The notes under the pieces were generated by a model that made no database searches, was not told the DNA's origin, and saw nothing but the letters and a program-made list of their open reading frames with translations. From the NCBI GenBank assembly GCA_022601315.1, contig JAHZIU010000373.1, positions 1-13,277 of the forward strand: DNA of 13,277 bases, in the 5' to 3' direction. Positions 1-6,127 of this stretch are shown piece by piece. Source of the stretch: Betaproteobacteria bacterium. GTDB lineage: Bacteria > Pseudomonadota > Gammaproteobacteria > Burkholderiales > Nitrosomonadaceae. Both the position numbers and the translations under genes were made by a program. Every line of letters starts with the position of its first letter. The stretch's first letter is position 1.

Positions 1-113
1 TGCGCTTGTCCTTGCTTAAATCCTACAGTATTAGCATTTGCGATATTATTACCAATAACGTCGAGATTTGATGTGGCTGCATTCAAACCACTTAACCCAT
101 GTTGAAAAGCCAT
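1..113 (-). CDS. flgE: Flagellar hook protein FlgE (N-terminal fragment, cut by window edge)
   Basis: FlgE is the subunit of the flagellar hook, the flexible joint between rod and filament, exported by the flagellar type III system. Only the first 37 codons are visible. They read MAFQHGLSGLNAATSNLD and continue with VIGNNIANANTVGFK, the strongly conserved N-terminal flagellar rod/hook signature of the D0 helix. The ATG at 113 is preceded by a strong Shine-Dalgarno (AGGGGAAG). It lies 13 bases after the flgD stop, so the gene is the next cistron of the flgB operon. FlgF and FlgG share the motif, but position directly after flgD and the close match to hook proteins make FlgE by far the best call. 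The gene is truncated by the window, not by mutation. Confidence 0.93.
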   Translation of the reverse strand, partial: MAFQHGLSGLNAATSNLDVIGNNIANANTVGFKQGQA

Positions 114-126
114 GTTCTTCCCCTAA

Positions 127-798
127 TTAAAAAATCTGTTTAACGTCTGAGAACCCAACTAAACCAAGCTTGCCCATATCGAGGACAGCATCATGTTCAC
201 CAGGTGAAACACTGTTCACAGAACCTAAAGCCAATCTTTCGGTAGTAACATCTTTGTCACCGTCAAGAATTTTTGCATTCACTACAAAACCATATTCACC
301 ATTTGCGGCAGCAGTACCACTGTCTGTAACACCATCCCAAGAAAAGGTTTTAACACCAGAGGTTTGCTCACCAAGATCTATAGTGCGTACCGCAATACCT
401 GAACCATCTAGAATGGTGACACTTAATTCATCTACAGATTGCGGCAATTCAAAGCCGGCATTAGCGACACCATTTTCAAGGCTCATTGTTGTTCCCGGCA
501 CCAATACATTTCTTCCTACTAATGCAGCTGCTTCAATGGTTCGACTGTCTTCAATATCTGAAAGAAGTATTTGAAGGGTGTCATTGAGTTTTTCTATGCC
601 CGTTACGGTGCTAATTTGTGCCAATTGACTGGTAACTTCTGCATTATCAAGCGGATTTAGCGGATCCTGGTTCTGCAATTGGGTTACCAAAAGCTTAAGA
701 AAACGTTCTTGTGGGTCTAATTCTTCTTTCTTACCAGTAGTTGCAGCAGCATTCCCGGTAGCAGTTGCTTGTGTATTGGTTGTTTGGACTGAATCCAT
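127..798 (-). CDS. flgD: Flagellar hook assembly (hook-cap) protein FlgD
   Basis: FlgD is the scaffold cap on which hook subunits assemble; it leaves the structure when the hook is complete. The 223-residue product is of normal family length. Residues 1-25 are a low-complexity Thr/Ala-rich N-terminus. The FlgD signature follows at about 30-70: ERFLKLLVTQLQNQDPLNPL, then DNAEVTSQLAQISTVTGIEKLN. The C-terminal half holds the beta domain, with a FSWDG motif near 150 and the NGEYGF segment typical of the FlgD Ig-like/tudor region. The start at 798 is fixed by a good Shine-Dalgarno (GGAGAG) eight bases upstream. It lies 11 bases after flgC and 13 before flgE, so co-transcription is nearly certain. 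Confidence 0.96.
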   Translation of the reverse strand: MDSVQTTNTQATATGNAAATTGKKEELDPQERFLKLLVTQLQNQDPLNPLDNAEVTSQLAQISTVTGIEKLNDTLQILLSDIEDSRTIEAAALVGRNVLVPGTTMSLENGVANAGFELPQSVDELSVTILDGSGIAVRTIDLGEQTSGVKTFSWDGVTDSGTAAANGEYGFVVNAKILDGDKDVTTERLALGSVNSVSPGEHDAVLDMGKLGLVGFSDVKQIF

Positions 799-809
799 TC
801 GATCTCTCC

Positions 810-1214
810 TTATTGACCAATGGTCAGTGTTTTTTGTAACAAAGACTTCGTCGTGTTCATCATGTCAACACTGTTTTGGTATGATCGTGATGCAGACATC
901 ATATTTACCATTTCATCGACAACACTCACATTTGGCAATTCTATATATCCACTTTCATCTGCCATTGGATGGTTAGGTTCAAATACTTTCTTCATGGGAG
1001 ATTCGTCGTGAACAACGCCAGCTACTTTAACGCCACTTGCGCCATTTGCGTCTGCTTGTAATGTGCTAAACACAACCTGTCTACCTCGATAGGGTTCTCC
1101 AGTTGAACTAGTCACGCTGTCAGCATTAGAAAGATTACTTGCAACCACATTCAACCGTTGTGATTGCGCACTCATGGCCGATCCGGCAATATCAAATACA
1201 CTAAATAGTGACAT
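810..1214 (-). CDS. flgC: Flagellar basal-body rod protein FlgC
   Basis: FlgC is a proximal rod subunit of the flagellar drive shaft in the periplasm, exported by the flagellar type III apparatus. At 134 residues it has the usual FlgC length. The N-terminus (MSLFSVFDIAGSAMSAQSQR, then LNVVASNLSNADSV) is the conserved rod domain. Its NLSNADS differs from the NIANADT of FlgB and is typical of FlgC. The C-terminal helix (VDEMVNMMSASRSYQNSVDM, then MNTTKSLLQKTLTIGQ) is the matching D0 half that packs against it. The ATG at 1214 has a clear Shine-Dalgarno (AGGAGAG), and the gene starts two bases after the flgB stop, implying translational coupling. Confidence 0.97.
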   Translation of the reverse strand: MSLFSVFDIAGSAMSAQSQRLNVVASNLSNADSVTSSTGEPYRGRQVVFSTLQADANGASGVKVAGVVHDESPMKKVFEPNHPMADESGYIELPNVSVVDEMVNMMSASRSYQNSVDMMNTTKSLLQKTLTIGQ

Positions 1215-1216
1215 AA

Positions 1217-1627
1217 TTATCTCTCCTGTATAGCTGAAAGCAGGCCTCTAAACTGGCCATTAATAAACGTTAGATTCGCATCATATTTTATGGAATTGTC
1301 AGCAAAACGAGTTCGCTCAACATCCATATCTACTGTGTTTCCATCAGCACTTGGCTGAAGCGGGACACGATATAAAGTATGATCACCAAGAACACCTTTG
1401 GCATTTTTTAGATCGAAGTGCATTGGCGATGTAGTCGTTAAACCAGTTTTATGAACACCTGATGATGACAACCTGTCATTTAGCACATTTGCAAATTCAA
1501 TATCCTTCGCTTTAAAACTTGGCGTATCGGCGTTAGCAATATTACTTGAAAGTAACTCTTGCCTAGCTACCCTTACATTTAAAGCTTGATGAAGATAATT
1601 TACTGCCTTATCAAGTTTGCTATTCAT
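1217..1627 (-). CDS. flgB: Flagellar basal-body rod protein FlgB
   Basis: FlgB forms the base of the flagellar proximal rod, next to the MS ring and the export gate. The product is 136 residues, normal for FlgB. It carries the signature LLSSNIANADTPSFKAKDIE around residues 25-45, and a C-terminal helix ending FINGQFRGLLSAIQER. It is the first gene of the minus-strand operon flgB-flgC-flgD-flgE. The ATG at 1627 has a GGGA Shine-Dalgarno eight bases upstream. About 40 bases upstream of the start lies a sigma-54 -24/-12 element (1666-1681), so the operon probably belongs to the sigma-54-dependent middle class of flagellar genes. Confidence 0.96.
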   Translation of the reverse strand: MNSKLDKAVNYLHQALNVRVARQELLSSNIANADTPSFKAKDIEFANVLNDRLSSSGVHKTGLTTTSPMHFDLKNAKGVLGDHTLYRVPLQPSADGNTVDMDVERTRFADNSIKYDANLTFINGQFRGLLSAIQER

Positions 1628-1665
1628 CTAAATAATCCCGAATTGATAGTTATACCTTCTGTCTA

Positions 1666-1681
1666 AGCAATTTACATGCCA
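1666..1681 (-). promoter_or_regulatory. Sigma-54 (RpoN) promoter of the flgBCDE operon
   Basis: Read on the minus strand, 1681 to 1666 is TGGCATGTAAATTGCT. It fits the RpoN consensus TGGCAYR-N4-TTGCW at every defined position, with the invariant GG and GC ten bases apart. The predicted transcription start, about 12 bases after the GC, is near 1655. This gives a leader of about 28 bases with a GGGA ribosome-binding site before flgB. Sigma-54 control of flgB operons is well known in polar flagellates that use FleQ/FlrA-type activators. I see no confident activator-binding site, but the 240 bases upstream leave room for one. Confidence 0.75.
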
Positions 1682-1915
1682 GTTACTCAGAAAGTTGTAG
1701 CTGGATAGTGTCTAGAGTTCTTTCAACCAACAATCTTGGCTGCGTTGCTAGTGACACTGAAAAGTAAACCCTGTAAATATCAAATAGATGGCGTACCAGA
1801 GTTACCAACTGTGAATCTGAAATTATGCTGTCAGCAGCAAACATTTGAACAAGACTACAAATTGCTGCCACCTTGCAAGACGTAATTCTGAATTTCTGAT
1901 TATTATGTCGGTGTG

Positions 1916-1950
1916 GCGGCAAATATTGCCGCAGGCGGCAAAATTTTTGC
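1916..1950. repeat. Cluster of GCGGCAA half-sites and overlapping dyads before flgA
   Basis: Three copies of the heptamer GCGGCAA occur in alternating orientation: plus at 1916-1922, minus at 1926-1932 and plus at 1935-1941. Neighbouring copies form two perfect inverted repeats with spacers of three (ATA) and two (AG) bases. A further dyad, GCAAAATTTTTGC, occupies 1938-1950 and ends two bases before the flgA Shine-Dalgarno (AGGA, 1953-1956). As DNA this looks like a multi-site operator. As RNA the first two copies could form a 7-bp hairpin near the flgA ribosome-binding site. The regulator is unknown. Confidence 0.55.
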
Positions 1951-1960
1951 TTAGGATATT

Positions 1961-2677
1961 ATGATGCGTTGCCTGAAATTAAGTGTTTATCTGATTATGC
2001 TTGTTCTCATACCTGCAAAACTATTTGCTGGTGATGACAATCACGCGTCTCAATATCAAGAAATTTCACTCATTAAGAATGCAGTTAAAGATTTTGTCTA
2101 TAGTAATACGTCAAGTCACTCTGGACAGGTGATTGCGGAAGTTGGCAAAATTGATGAACGTATCACATTACCCAAGTGTGCAGAGTTATCCCCTTTCTTA
2201 CCGGCAGGCGCACGTTTATGGGGAAAAACATCTATAGGCGTGCGTTGCAACAGTCAAACGTCCTGGACTATTTATGTGCAAACAGAAGTTAAAGTTATGG
2301 CAAATGTGTTACATGTAACGCAACCTGTTGCACGAGGCCACGCACTTAGTATTGGAGATATTACGCCACAGCAAGTTAATCTGACACGAATGCCTGAAGG
2401 GGTCTTTACTGATTCAGCGCAAGTTATCGGAAAAATTGCAACAAATAATATTTCTTCCGGACAACCATTGCGCCAGCAAATGCTCAGAGATCCCTATATC
2501 ATCTTACGCGGTCAAAAGGTAAAGTTGGTTGTACAGGGACACAGTTTTAGTGTCACTTCAGAAGGCCAAGCATTGGCTGACGCCGCGGAAGATCAAGTTG
2601 TTCAAGTTCGCAATCAGTCTGGCCGTATAATAAGCGGCCTTGCTCGCCATAATTCTATCGTTGAAGTCCAACCATAA
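1961..2677 (+). CDS. flgA: Flagellar P-ring assembly chaperone FlgA
   Basis: FlgA is a periplasmic chaperone needed to assemble FlgI into the P ring around the rod. The 238-residue product begins with a signal peptide: basic n-region MMRCLK, hydrophobic core to about residue 20, and probable cleavage after LFA at about 23. The C-terminal half is the SAF/ChapFlgA domain, with VARGHALSIGDI near 125-136 and a typical end (SGRIISGLARHNSIVEVQP). Two adjacent ATGs (1961 and 1964) both fit the Shine-Dalgarno TAGGAT; I chose the first. It is divergent from the flgB operon and alone on its strand. The flgM and flgN genes that often follow flgA are absent. The next gene is on the opposite strand and unrelated to motility. 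Confidence 0.94.
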   Translation: MMRCLKLSVYLIMLVLIPAKLFAGDDNHASQYQEISLIKNAVKDFVYSNTSSHSGQVIAEVGKIDERITLPKCAELSPFLPAGARLWGKTSIGVRCNSQTSWTIYVQTEVKVMANVLHVTQPVARGHALSIGDITPQQVNLTRMPEGVFTDSAQVIGKIATNNISSGQPLRQQMLRDPYIILRGQKVKLVVQGHSFSVTSEGQALADAAEDQVVQVRNQSGRIISGLARHNSIVEVQP

Positions 2678-2685
2678 CTCATGTG

Positions 2686-2712
2686 ATAATTTTGTATTTC
2701 ATACCAAATTAT
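2686..2712. terminator. AT-rich hairpin between convergent flgA and acyl carrier gene
   Basis: Arms 2686-2697 and 2701-2712 pair over 12 positions with one mismatch around a three-base loop (TTC). The hairpin starts eight bases after the flgA stop and lies between convergent genes, where a bidirectional terminator would be expected. It is nearly all A-T pairs and lacks a clean T tract on either strand, so intrinsic termination is uncertain. Confidence 0.4.
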
Positions 2713-2766
2713 AAGATTCTAAAAGTCCGGCATTAATCATCACATCTATGATAAATATTTTCTTAA

Positions 2767-3018
2767 TTATTCGCTGATTTTCTGCCGCACAAATTCTGTT
2801 AAGCTACCAAGCGTTTCAAAAGTCTCGCCTGCAATCTCGTCATCTTTAACTTCAAATCCATACTTTTCTTCAAGTGCTGTTTTAACAGTAATAACAGTCA
2901 TAGAGTCAAATTCAGGTATGCCTCCTTGTATAGGCGTCTCTGAATCAAAGGAGTCAATTTTATCCCCCAACTGAAGTGTTTCTTTTAAGATACACTTTAT
3001 TTCATCTATTATTGCCAT
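2767..3018 (-). CDS. Acyl carrier protein of the exosortase A-associated cassette
   Basis: This is a small acidic carrier protein (83 residues from the ATG at 3018). Its four-helix acyl-carrier fold is clear from spacing and motif: PEFDSMTVITVKTALEEKYG contains the D-S-M site, where Ser39 would receive 4'-phosphopantetheine. The helix II region after it and the C-terminal TLGSLTEFVRQKI are typical. It resembles the stand-alone carriers found with exosortase A-associated ligase and decarboxylase genes more than the FabF-linked AcpP, and there is no fab gene nearby. Start choice is open: TTG at 3024 (adding Met-Ile) has the better-spaced Shine-Dalgarno (AGG, six bases away), while the ATG is 12 bases away. 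It lies 213 bases downstream of the decarboxylase on the same strand and probably carries its substrate. Confidence 0.88.
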   Translation of the reverse strand: MAIIDEIKCILKETLQLGDKIDSFDSETPIQGGIPEFDSMTVITVKTALEEKYGFEVKDDEIAGETFETLGSLTEFVRQKISE

Positions 3019-3231
3019 TATCAATATTTACCTAGATCGATTTTAGTTTATTTTAAATGCTATGCAGACAGCCTAAGCCCAACATTCAAGCCATAATAAA
3101 GAATTTTATCATTCTTTGTGGATAGATCTCGCTATTATTAGTTACTAAAAGTTACCTGTTATCTACTAATAGTTTGTCGAACAATAAAATTCAATTTTTG
3201 CAGTTATTTTCTACTAAACTTAATTAAAAAA
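3019..3231 (-). promoter_or_regulatory. Long leader of the acyl carrier gene with two dyads
   Basis: This 213-base non-coding stretch precedes the carrier gene on the minus strand. It contains a hairpin at 3096-3119 (seven perfect pairs, AAAGAAT against ATTCTTT, extended by a wobble and an A-T pair, six-base loop). It also contains an imperfect inverted repeat, CTATTATTAG (3132-3141) against CTACTAATAG (3163-3172), with nine of ten positions matching. A weak sigma-70-like pair, TTGAAT and TATTAG with a 17-base spacer, occurs on the minus strand near 3167-3195, so the repeat overlaps its -10. The carrier may have its own regulated promoter, but this is tentative. Confidence 0.35.
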
Positions 3232-4467
3232 TTATATCAATCTCTCTATTGGTTTCGTATGTCCTAAAAATGCGGTAGGACTGGCTGAAAGGCCATAAGC
3301 ACCCGATTGCATGATCACAACTAAATCATTGATCTCTGTTTTTGGTAATTCCATTTTAGCGGCCAACAAATCTAAAGGTGTGCAAAGAGGACCTACTACA
3401 GATACAGTCTCTTTTTCACTACTTAGCACTTTATTACCAATAGTAACTGGAAAATTCTTACGAATTACTTGTCCAAAATTACCACTGGCCGCCAAATGAT
3501 GATGTAGTCCACCATCGGTCACTAAAAAAACTTGGCCCCTTGATTGTTTACGCTCCAGTACCCTGCATACATAAACTCCAGCTTCTGCTACCATATAACG
3601 ACCCAACTCAATAACGATTTGAGCTTCCGGTAGTTTCTCTTTTATCTCGGGTAACAAGCGCGTTAAATTACCTCCAATAGCTGCGATATCAAGTGCGCGC
3701 TCACCAGGGAAATATGGTATGCCAAACCCTCCTCCAATATTTAAATATTTTACTGGTGAAGGGGCGTTCTGAGCGAGTTGTATACCCAATTGAAATGTTT
3801 TTTCGTGCGCTTCCTGTATCGAAGTATGCCTTAAGTTCTGTGAGCCGCTGAAAAAATGAAACCCCATAAAATTTAAACCAAGTTTACCAATTTGAATTAG
3901 CATCTCTGGCACACGTTCTGAATCTACACCAAATTGCTGTGCCCCCCCACCCATTTTCATTCCTGAAGATTTTAATTCAAAATTTGGATTTACACGGACT
4001 GCAACATTTGGACGTATATTAAGATCTTTGCCAATTTCGGCAATCGACTCCATTTCCTGTTCAGATTCCATATTCAGCACAATACCTGCAGCGATTGCGC
4101 AGGAAAGTTCATACGCCTTTTTTCCAGGACCAGCAAAGCTTACTCTATTAGCAGGCATAATCGTATCTAATGCTGTCCTCATTTCACCAACAGAAGCCAC
4201 ATCAATACCATCAACCAAATGTGCCATATGTTGTACAACTGCAGGCATTGGGTTTGCTTTCATTGCATAATGCAGGTGAATTTCTTCAGGCAGGTGTTTA
4301 CGTAGTAATGCAATGCGTTCTGTGATCTTCTCCCTATCGTAAGCATAAAACGGTGTCTGACCAATTTGTTGTACAAGTCTTGTTAGTGGCATACCACCAA
4401 TTTGAAGGCAATTTTCAATAACAGGAAATTGAGTTAGCGCTGCGTGTTTCGGTCGTGATCCGGTCAC
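3232..4467 (-). CDS. PLP-dependent decarboxylase, exosortase A system-associated
   Basis: This is a fold-III (alanine racemase-like) PLP decarboxylase of the ornithine/diaminopimelate group, 411 residues, close to the TIGR03099 exosortase-associated family. Visible features: HYAMKANP with Lys70 as the Schiff-base lysine; GGGFGIPY (245-252) for the cofactor phosphate; ELGRYMV (287-293); GPLCTPLD with Cys362, the active-site cysteine contributed in trans; and SGAYGLSAS with Tyr391. Where diaminopimelate decarboxylases have HIGSQ, this protein has FSGSQ (206-210), so the His that stacks on PLP is replaced by Phe206. The GTG start at 4467 overlaps the ligase stop in GTGA, a strong sign of coupling. 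True lysA is less likely given the context and the changed motif. By analogy with BtrK, the substrate may be an amino acid held on a carrier protein. Confidence 0.88.
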   Translation of the reverse strand: MTGSRPKHAALTQFPVIENCLQIGGMPLTRLVQQIGQTPFYAYDREKITERIALLRKHLPEEIHLHYAMKANPMPAVVQHMAHLVDGIDVASVGEMRTALDTIMPANRVSFAGPGKKAYELSCAIAAGIVLNMESEQEMESIAEIGKDLNIRPNVAVRVNPNFELKSSGMKMGGGAQQFGVDSERVPEMLIQIGKLGLNFMGFHFFSGSQNLRHTSIQEAHEKTFQLGIQLAQNAPSPVKYLNIGGGFGIPYFPGERALDIAAIGGNLTRLLPEIKEKLPEAQIVIELGRYMVAEAGVYVCRVLERKQSRGQVFLVTDGGLHHHLAASGNFGQVIRKNFPVTIGNKVLSSEKETVSVVGPLCTPLDLLAAKMELPKTEINDLVVIMQSGAYGLSASPTAFLGHTKPIERLI

Positions 4468-6056
4468 TTGTTTTCGTCCATAAACATATGTTCTAACTCT
4501 AAAAAAAGAGAATTACGGTCTATTTTACCATTAGTGTTTTTTGGTAAATCATCCTCACGTATATCGAAATAGCTGGGAACCATAAAGGCAGGCAAATTTT
4601 GCTTACAATTTGAAAGTAGCATATCAGCATTAAGCGCATTATCACTGTCTTTTCGAGACGTGACAATAACCACTATAGCTTGTCCTAATATTGGGTGTGG
4701 AACACCTAATGCAACAACTTCACTTACAGTTTCTATCGCGTAAATTATTTCTTCAATTTCAGTGGGACTGACTCTATAACCGGATGTTTTGATCATCTGA
4801 TCACGACGACCAATAAAATACAAATAACCTTCTTCATCCATTTTAACTGTATCGCCAGACCAAACAGCCAATTCAGGTATGGTCAATCCATTCTGGCGTG
4901 ATGTAATTGGCTTAAAGCATTTTGCTGTTTTGTCAGTATCATTCCAATAACCCATGGAGACTAACGCACCACGATGTACTAATTCTCCAGGTTCTTTCGC
5001 AGCACATTGTGTACCATCTGCTCTCAAAACAAGTATTTCTGCATTTGGAATAGCTTTACCAATAGAATCGGGACGCAAGTCTATTTGCTCCGGCGGTAAA
5101 TAAGTAGAACGAAAAGCTTCCGTTAAGCCATACATCAAGAAGACTTTAGTATTAGGCAATGAAGAGCGTAGTAAATCCAGGGTGGCGCGTGGCATTGCCC
5201 CGCCTGAATTCGTTATGTAGCGTAACGTTTCTGTTCCTTCCCAACTTAATTGGGCTAATTGTATCCATAAGGGCGGTACAGCGGCAAGGCCAGTAATTAA
5301 ATGATCTTTTATGGTTCGTATGATGTCTCGTGGCAACAAATAATTCATCAAAACATTTGTTGCACCGACATTAAAAGCTGTCGTTAGTTGACTCAAGCCG
5401 TAATCAAAGCTTAATGGTAATACAGATAAAAGCTTATCATCCGGAGTATTACCTAAATACTGTGAAACACTCTTTGCCCCTGCAACAATATTATGATGAG
5501 AAAGCACAACGCCTTTTGGTTTCCCGGTGCTTCCGGAAGTATAAAGAATAGCTGCCATATCACGATCTATCGCACGACAAGGCAAGTTAGTTTTAGTTGA
5601 TGTATAAAGCTTTGCCCACGGTAGAATATTTAGACCTGAAAGATCAGGCAGCGCATTCCTCGAATCGACCACTATAACCGTATGAAGGTCAGGACAATTT
5701 GGTAAAACTGCAGCTAAAGTTTTTAATCTTTCTATTGAAGTGAGTAAAACTCTCACATTACAATCAGCTAGTATATAAGAAACCTGTTTTGGTTTAAGAA
5801 GCGGGTTAACAGGCACAGAAACACCATCAGCTAAAGTTGCTGCAAACAAAAAACTAACGGTTTCAATACGTTTTTCCAGATATACTGCAACGCGTTCATG
5901 CCTACCAAGCCCAATATCAAGTAGGCTGCCTGCGATAACTTCGGTTTCTTTAACTAATGCAGCATAGGTTACTTTATTGTTTTTATATGATAGTGCCACC
6001 TTTTCTGGCATGCGATTAGCAGAAGAATAGATTAAGCTATGGACTAAATGCACCAT
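4464..6056 (-). CDS. AMP-forming acyl/aminoacyl ligase, exosortase A system-associated
   Basis: This is an adenylate-forming enzyme of the ANL superfamily (530 residues) that activates a carboxylate with ATP and transfers it to a thiol, here probably the phosphopantetheine of the nearby carrier. Core motifs are intact: LYTSGSTGKPKG (171-182, ATP phosphate loop), YGLTE (309-313), WSGD with Asp402 (ribose binding), GRRDQMIKTSGYRVSPTEIE (416-435, hinge and C-terminal domain) and PKNTNGKID with the catalytic Lys511. It resembles the TIGR03098 family that accompanies exosortase A loci and is related to amino-acid adenylation domains, so an amino acid substrate is plausible. The ATG at 6056 lacks a strong Shine-Dalgarno. 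It ends inside the decarboxylase start codon and follows the PhoX-like gene by 71 bases on the same strand. Confidence 0.9.
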   Translation of the reverse strand: MVHLVHSLIYSSANRMPEKVALSYKNNKVTYAALVKETEVIAGSLLDIGLGRHERVAVYLEKRIETVSFLFAATLADGVSVPVNPLLKPKQVSYILADCNVRVLLTSIERLKTLAAVLPNCPDLHTVIVVDSRNALPDLSGLNILPWAKLYTSTKTNLPCRAIDRDMAAILYTSGSTGKPKGVVLSHHNIVAGAKSVSQYLGNTPDDKLLSVLPLSFDYGLSQLTTAFNVGATNVLMNYLLPRDIIRTIKDHLITGLAAVPPLWIQLAQLSWEGTETLRYITNSGGAMPRATLDLLRSSLPNTKVFLMYGLTEAFRSTYLPPEQIDLRPDSIGKAIPNAEILVLRADGTQCAAKEPGELVHRGALVSMGYWNDTDKTAKCFKPITSRQNGLTIPELAVWSGDTVKMDEEGYLYFIGRRDQMIKTSGYRVSPTEIEEIIYAIETVSEVVALGVPHPILGQAIVVIVTSRKDSDNALNADMLLSNCKQNLPAFMVPSYFDIREDDLPKNTNGKIDRNSLFLELEHMFMDENK

Positions 6057-6127
6057 TATGTTTTCGTTATTTACGTTTGTAAAATATATCTAAAACAAAT
6101 TTAGTAGCATGCAGTACAAATAATTCC

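Larger units (their letters stand above)
1628..1960. other. Divergent flgB/flgA intergenic region (333 bases)
   Basis: This region separates the start codons of flgB (minus) and flgA (plus). It holds the flgB sigma-54 promoter at 1666-1681 and the GCGGCAA dyad cluster at 1916-1950. The middle, about 1690-1910, shows no convincing gene. A minus-strand reading frame spans 1683-1922 but has only a TTG start without Shine-Dalgarno and no recognisable domain. The middle may hold upstream activator sites for a sigma-54 activator, but no clear motif stands out by eye. Confidence 0.6.

Noticed and set aside
170..574. Plus-strand open frame of 134 codons within flgD.
   Set aside because: It is antisense to a well-supported flgD with intact signature and ribosome-binding site. 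There is no Shine-Dalgarno or domain, so it is a shadow frame.
1683..1922. Minus-strand reading frame of 79 codons between flgB and flgA.
   Set aside because: The start is TTG inside the GCGGCAA dyad cluster, with no Shine-Dalgarno. The only internal ATG (1844) also lacks one. The translation shows no recognisable domain, and the frame ends right at the flgB promoter. It is treated as non-coding, although conservation in relatives could overturn this.
1914..1930. Second sigma-54-like match (TGGCGGCAAATATTGCC).
   Set aside because: GG and GC are separated by 11 bases instead of the required 10.
1936..1951. Sigma-54-like match (CGGCAAAATTTTTGCT) just before flgA on the plus strand.
   Set aside because: The GG and GC spacing is right, but the predicted start would fall at about 1962, inside the first flgA codon and downstream of its Shine-Dalgarno. 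The match is more likely a by-product of the dyad cluster.
3232..4467. Call of diaminopimelate decarboxylase (lysA).
   Set aside because: The fold and most motifs fit, but the HxGS histidine is missing, and the gene is fused by overlap to an adenylating ligase and followed by a carrier protein. That is the exosortase-associated context rather than lysine biosynthesis.
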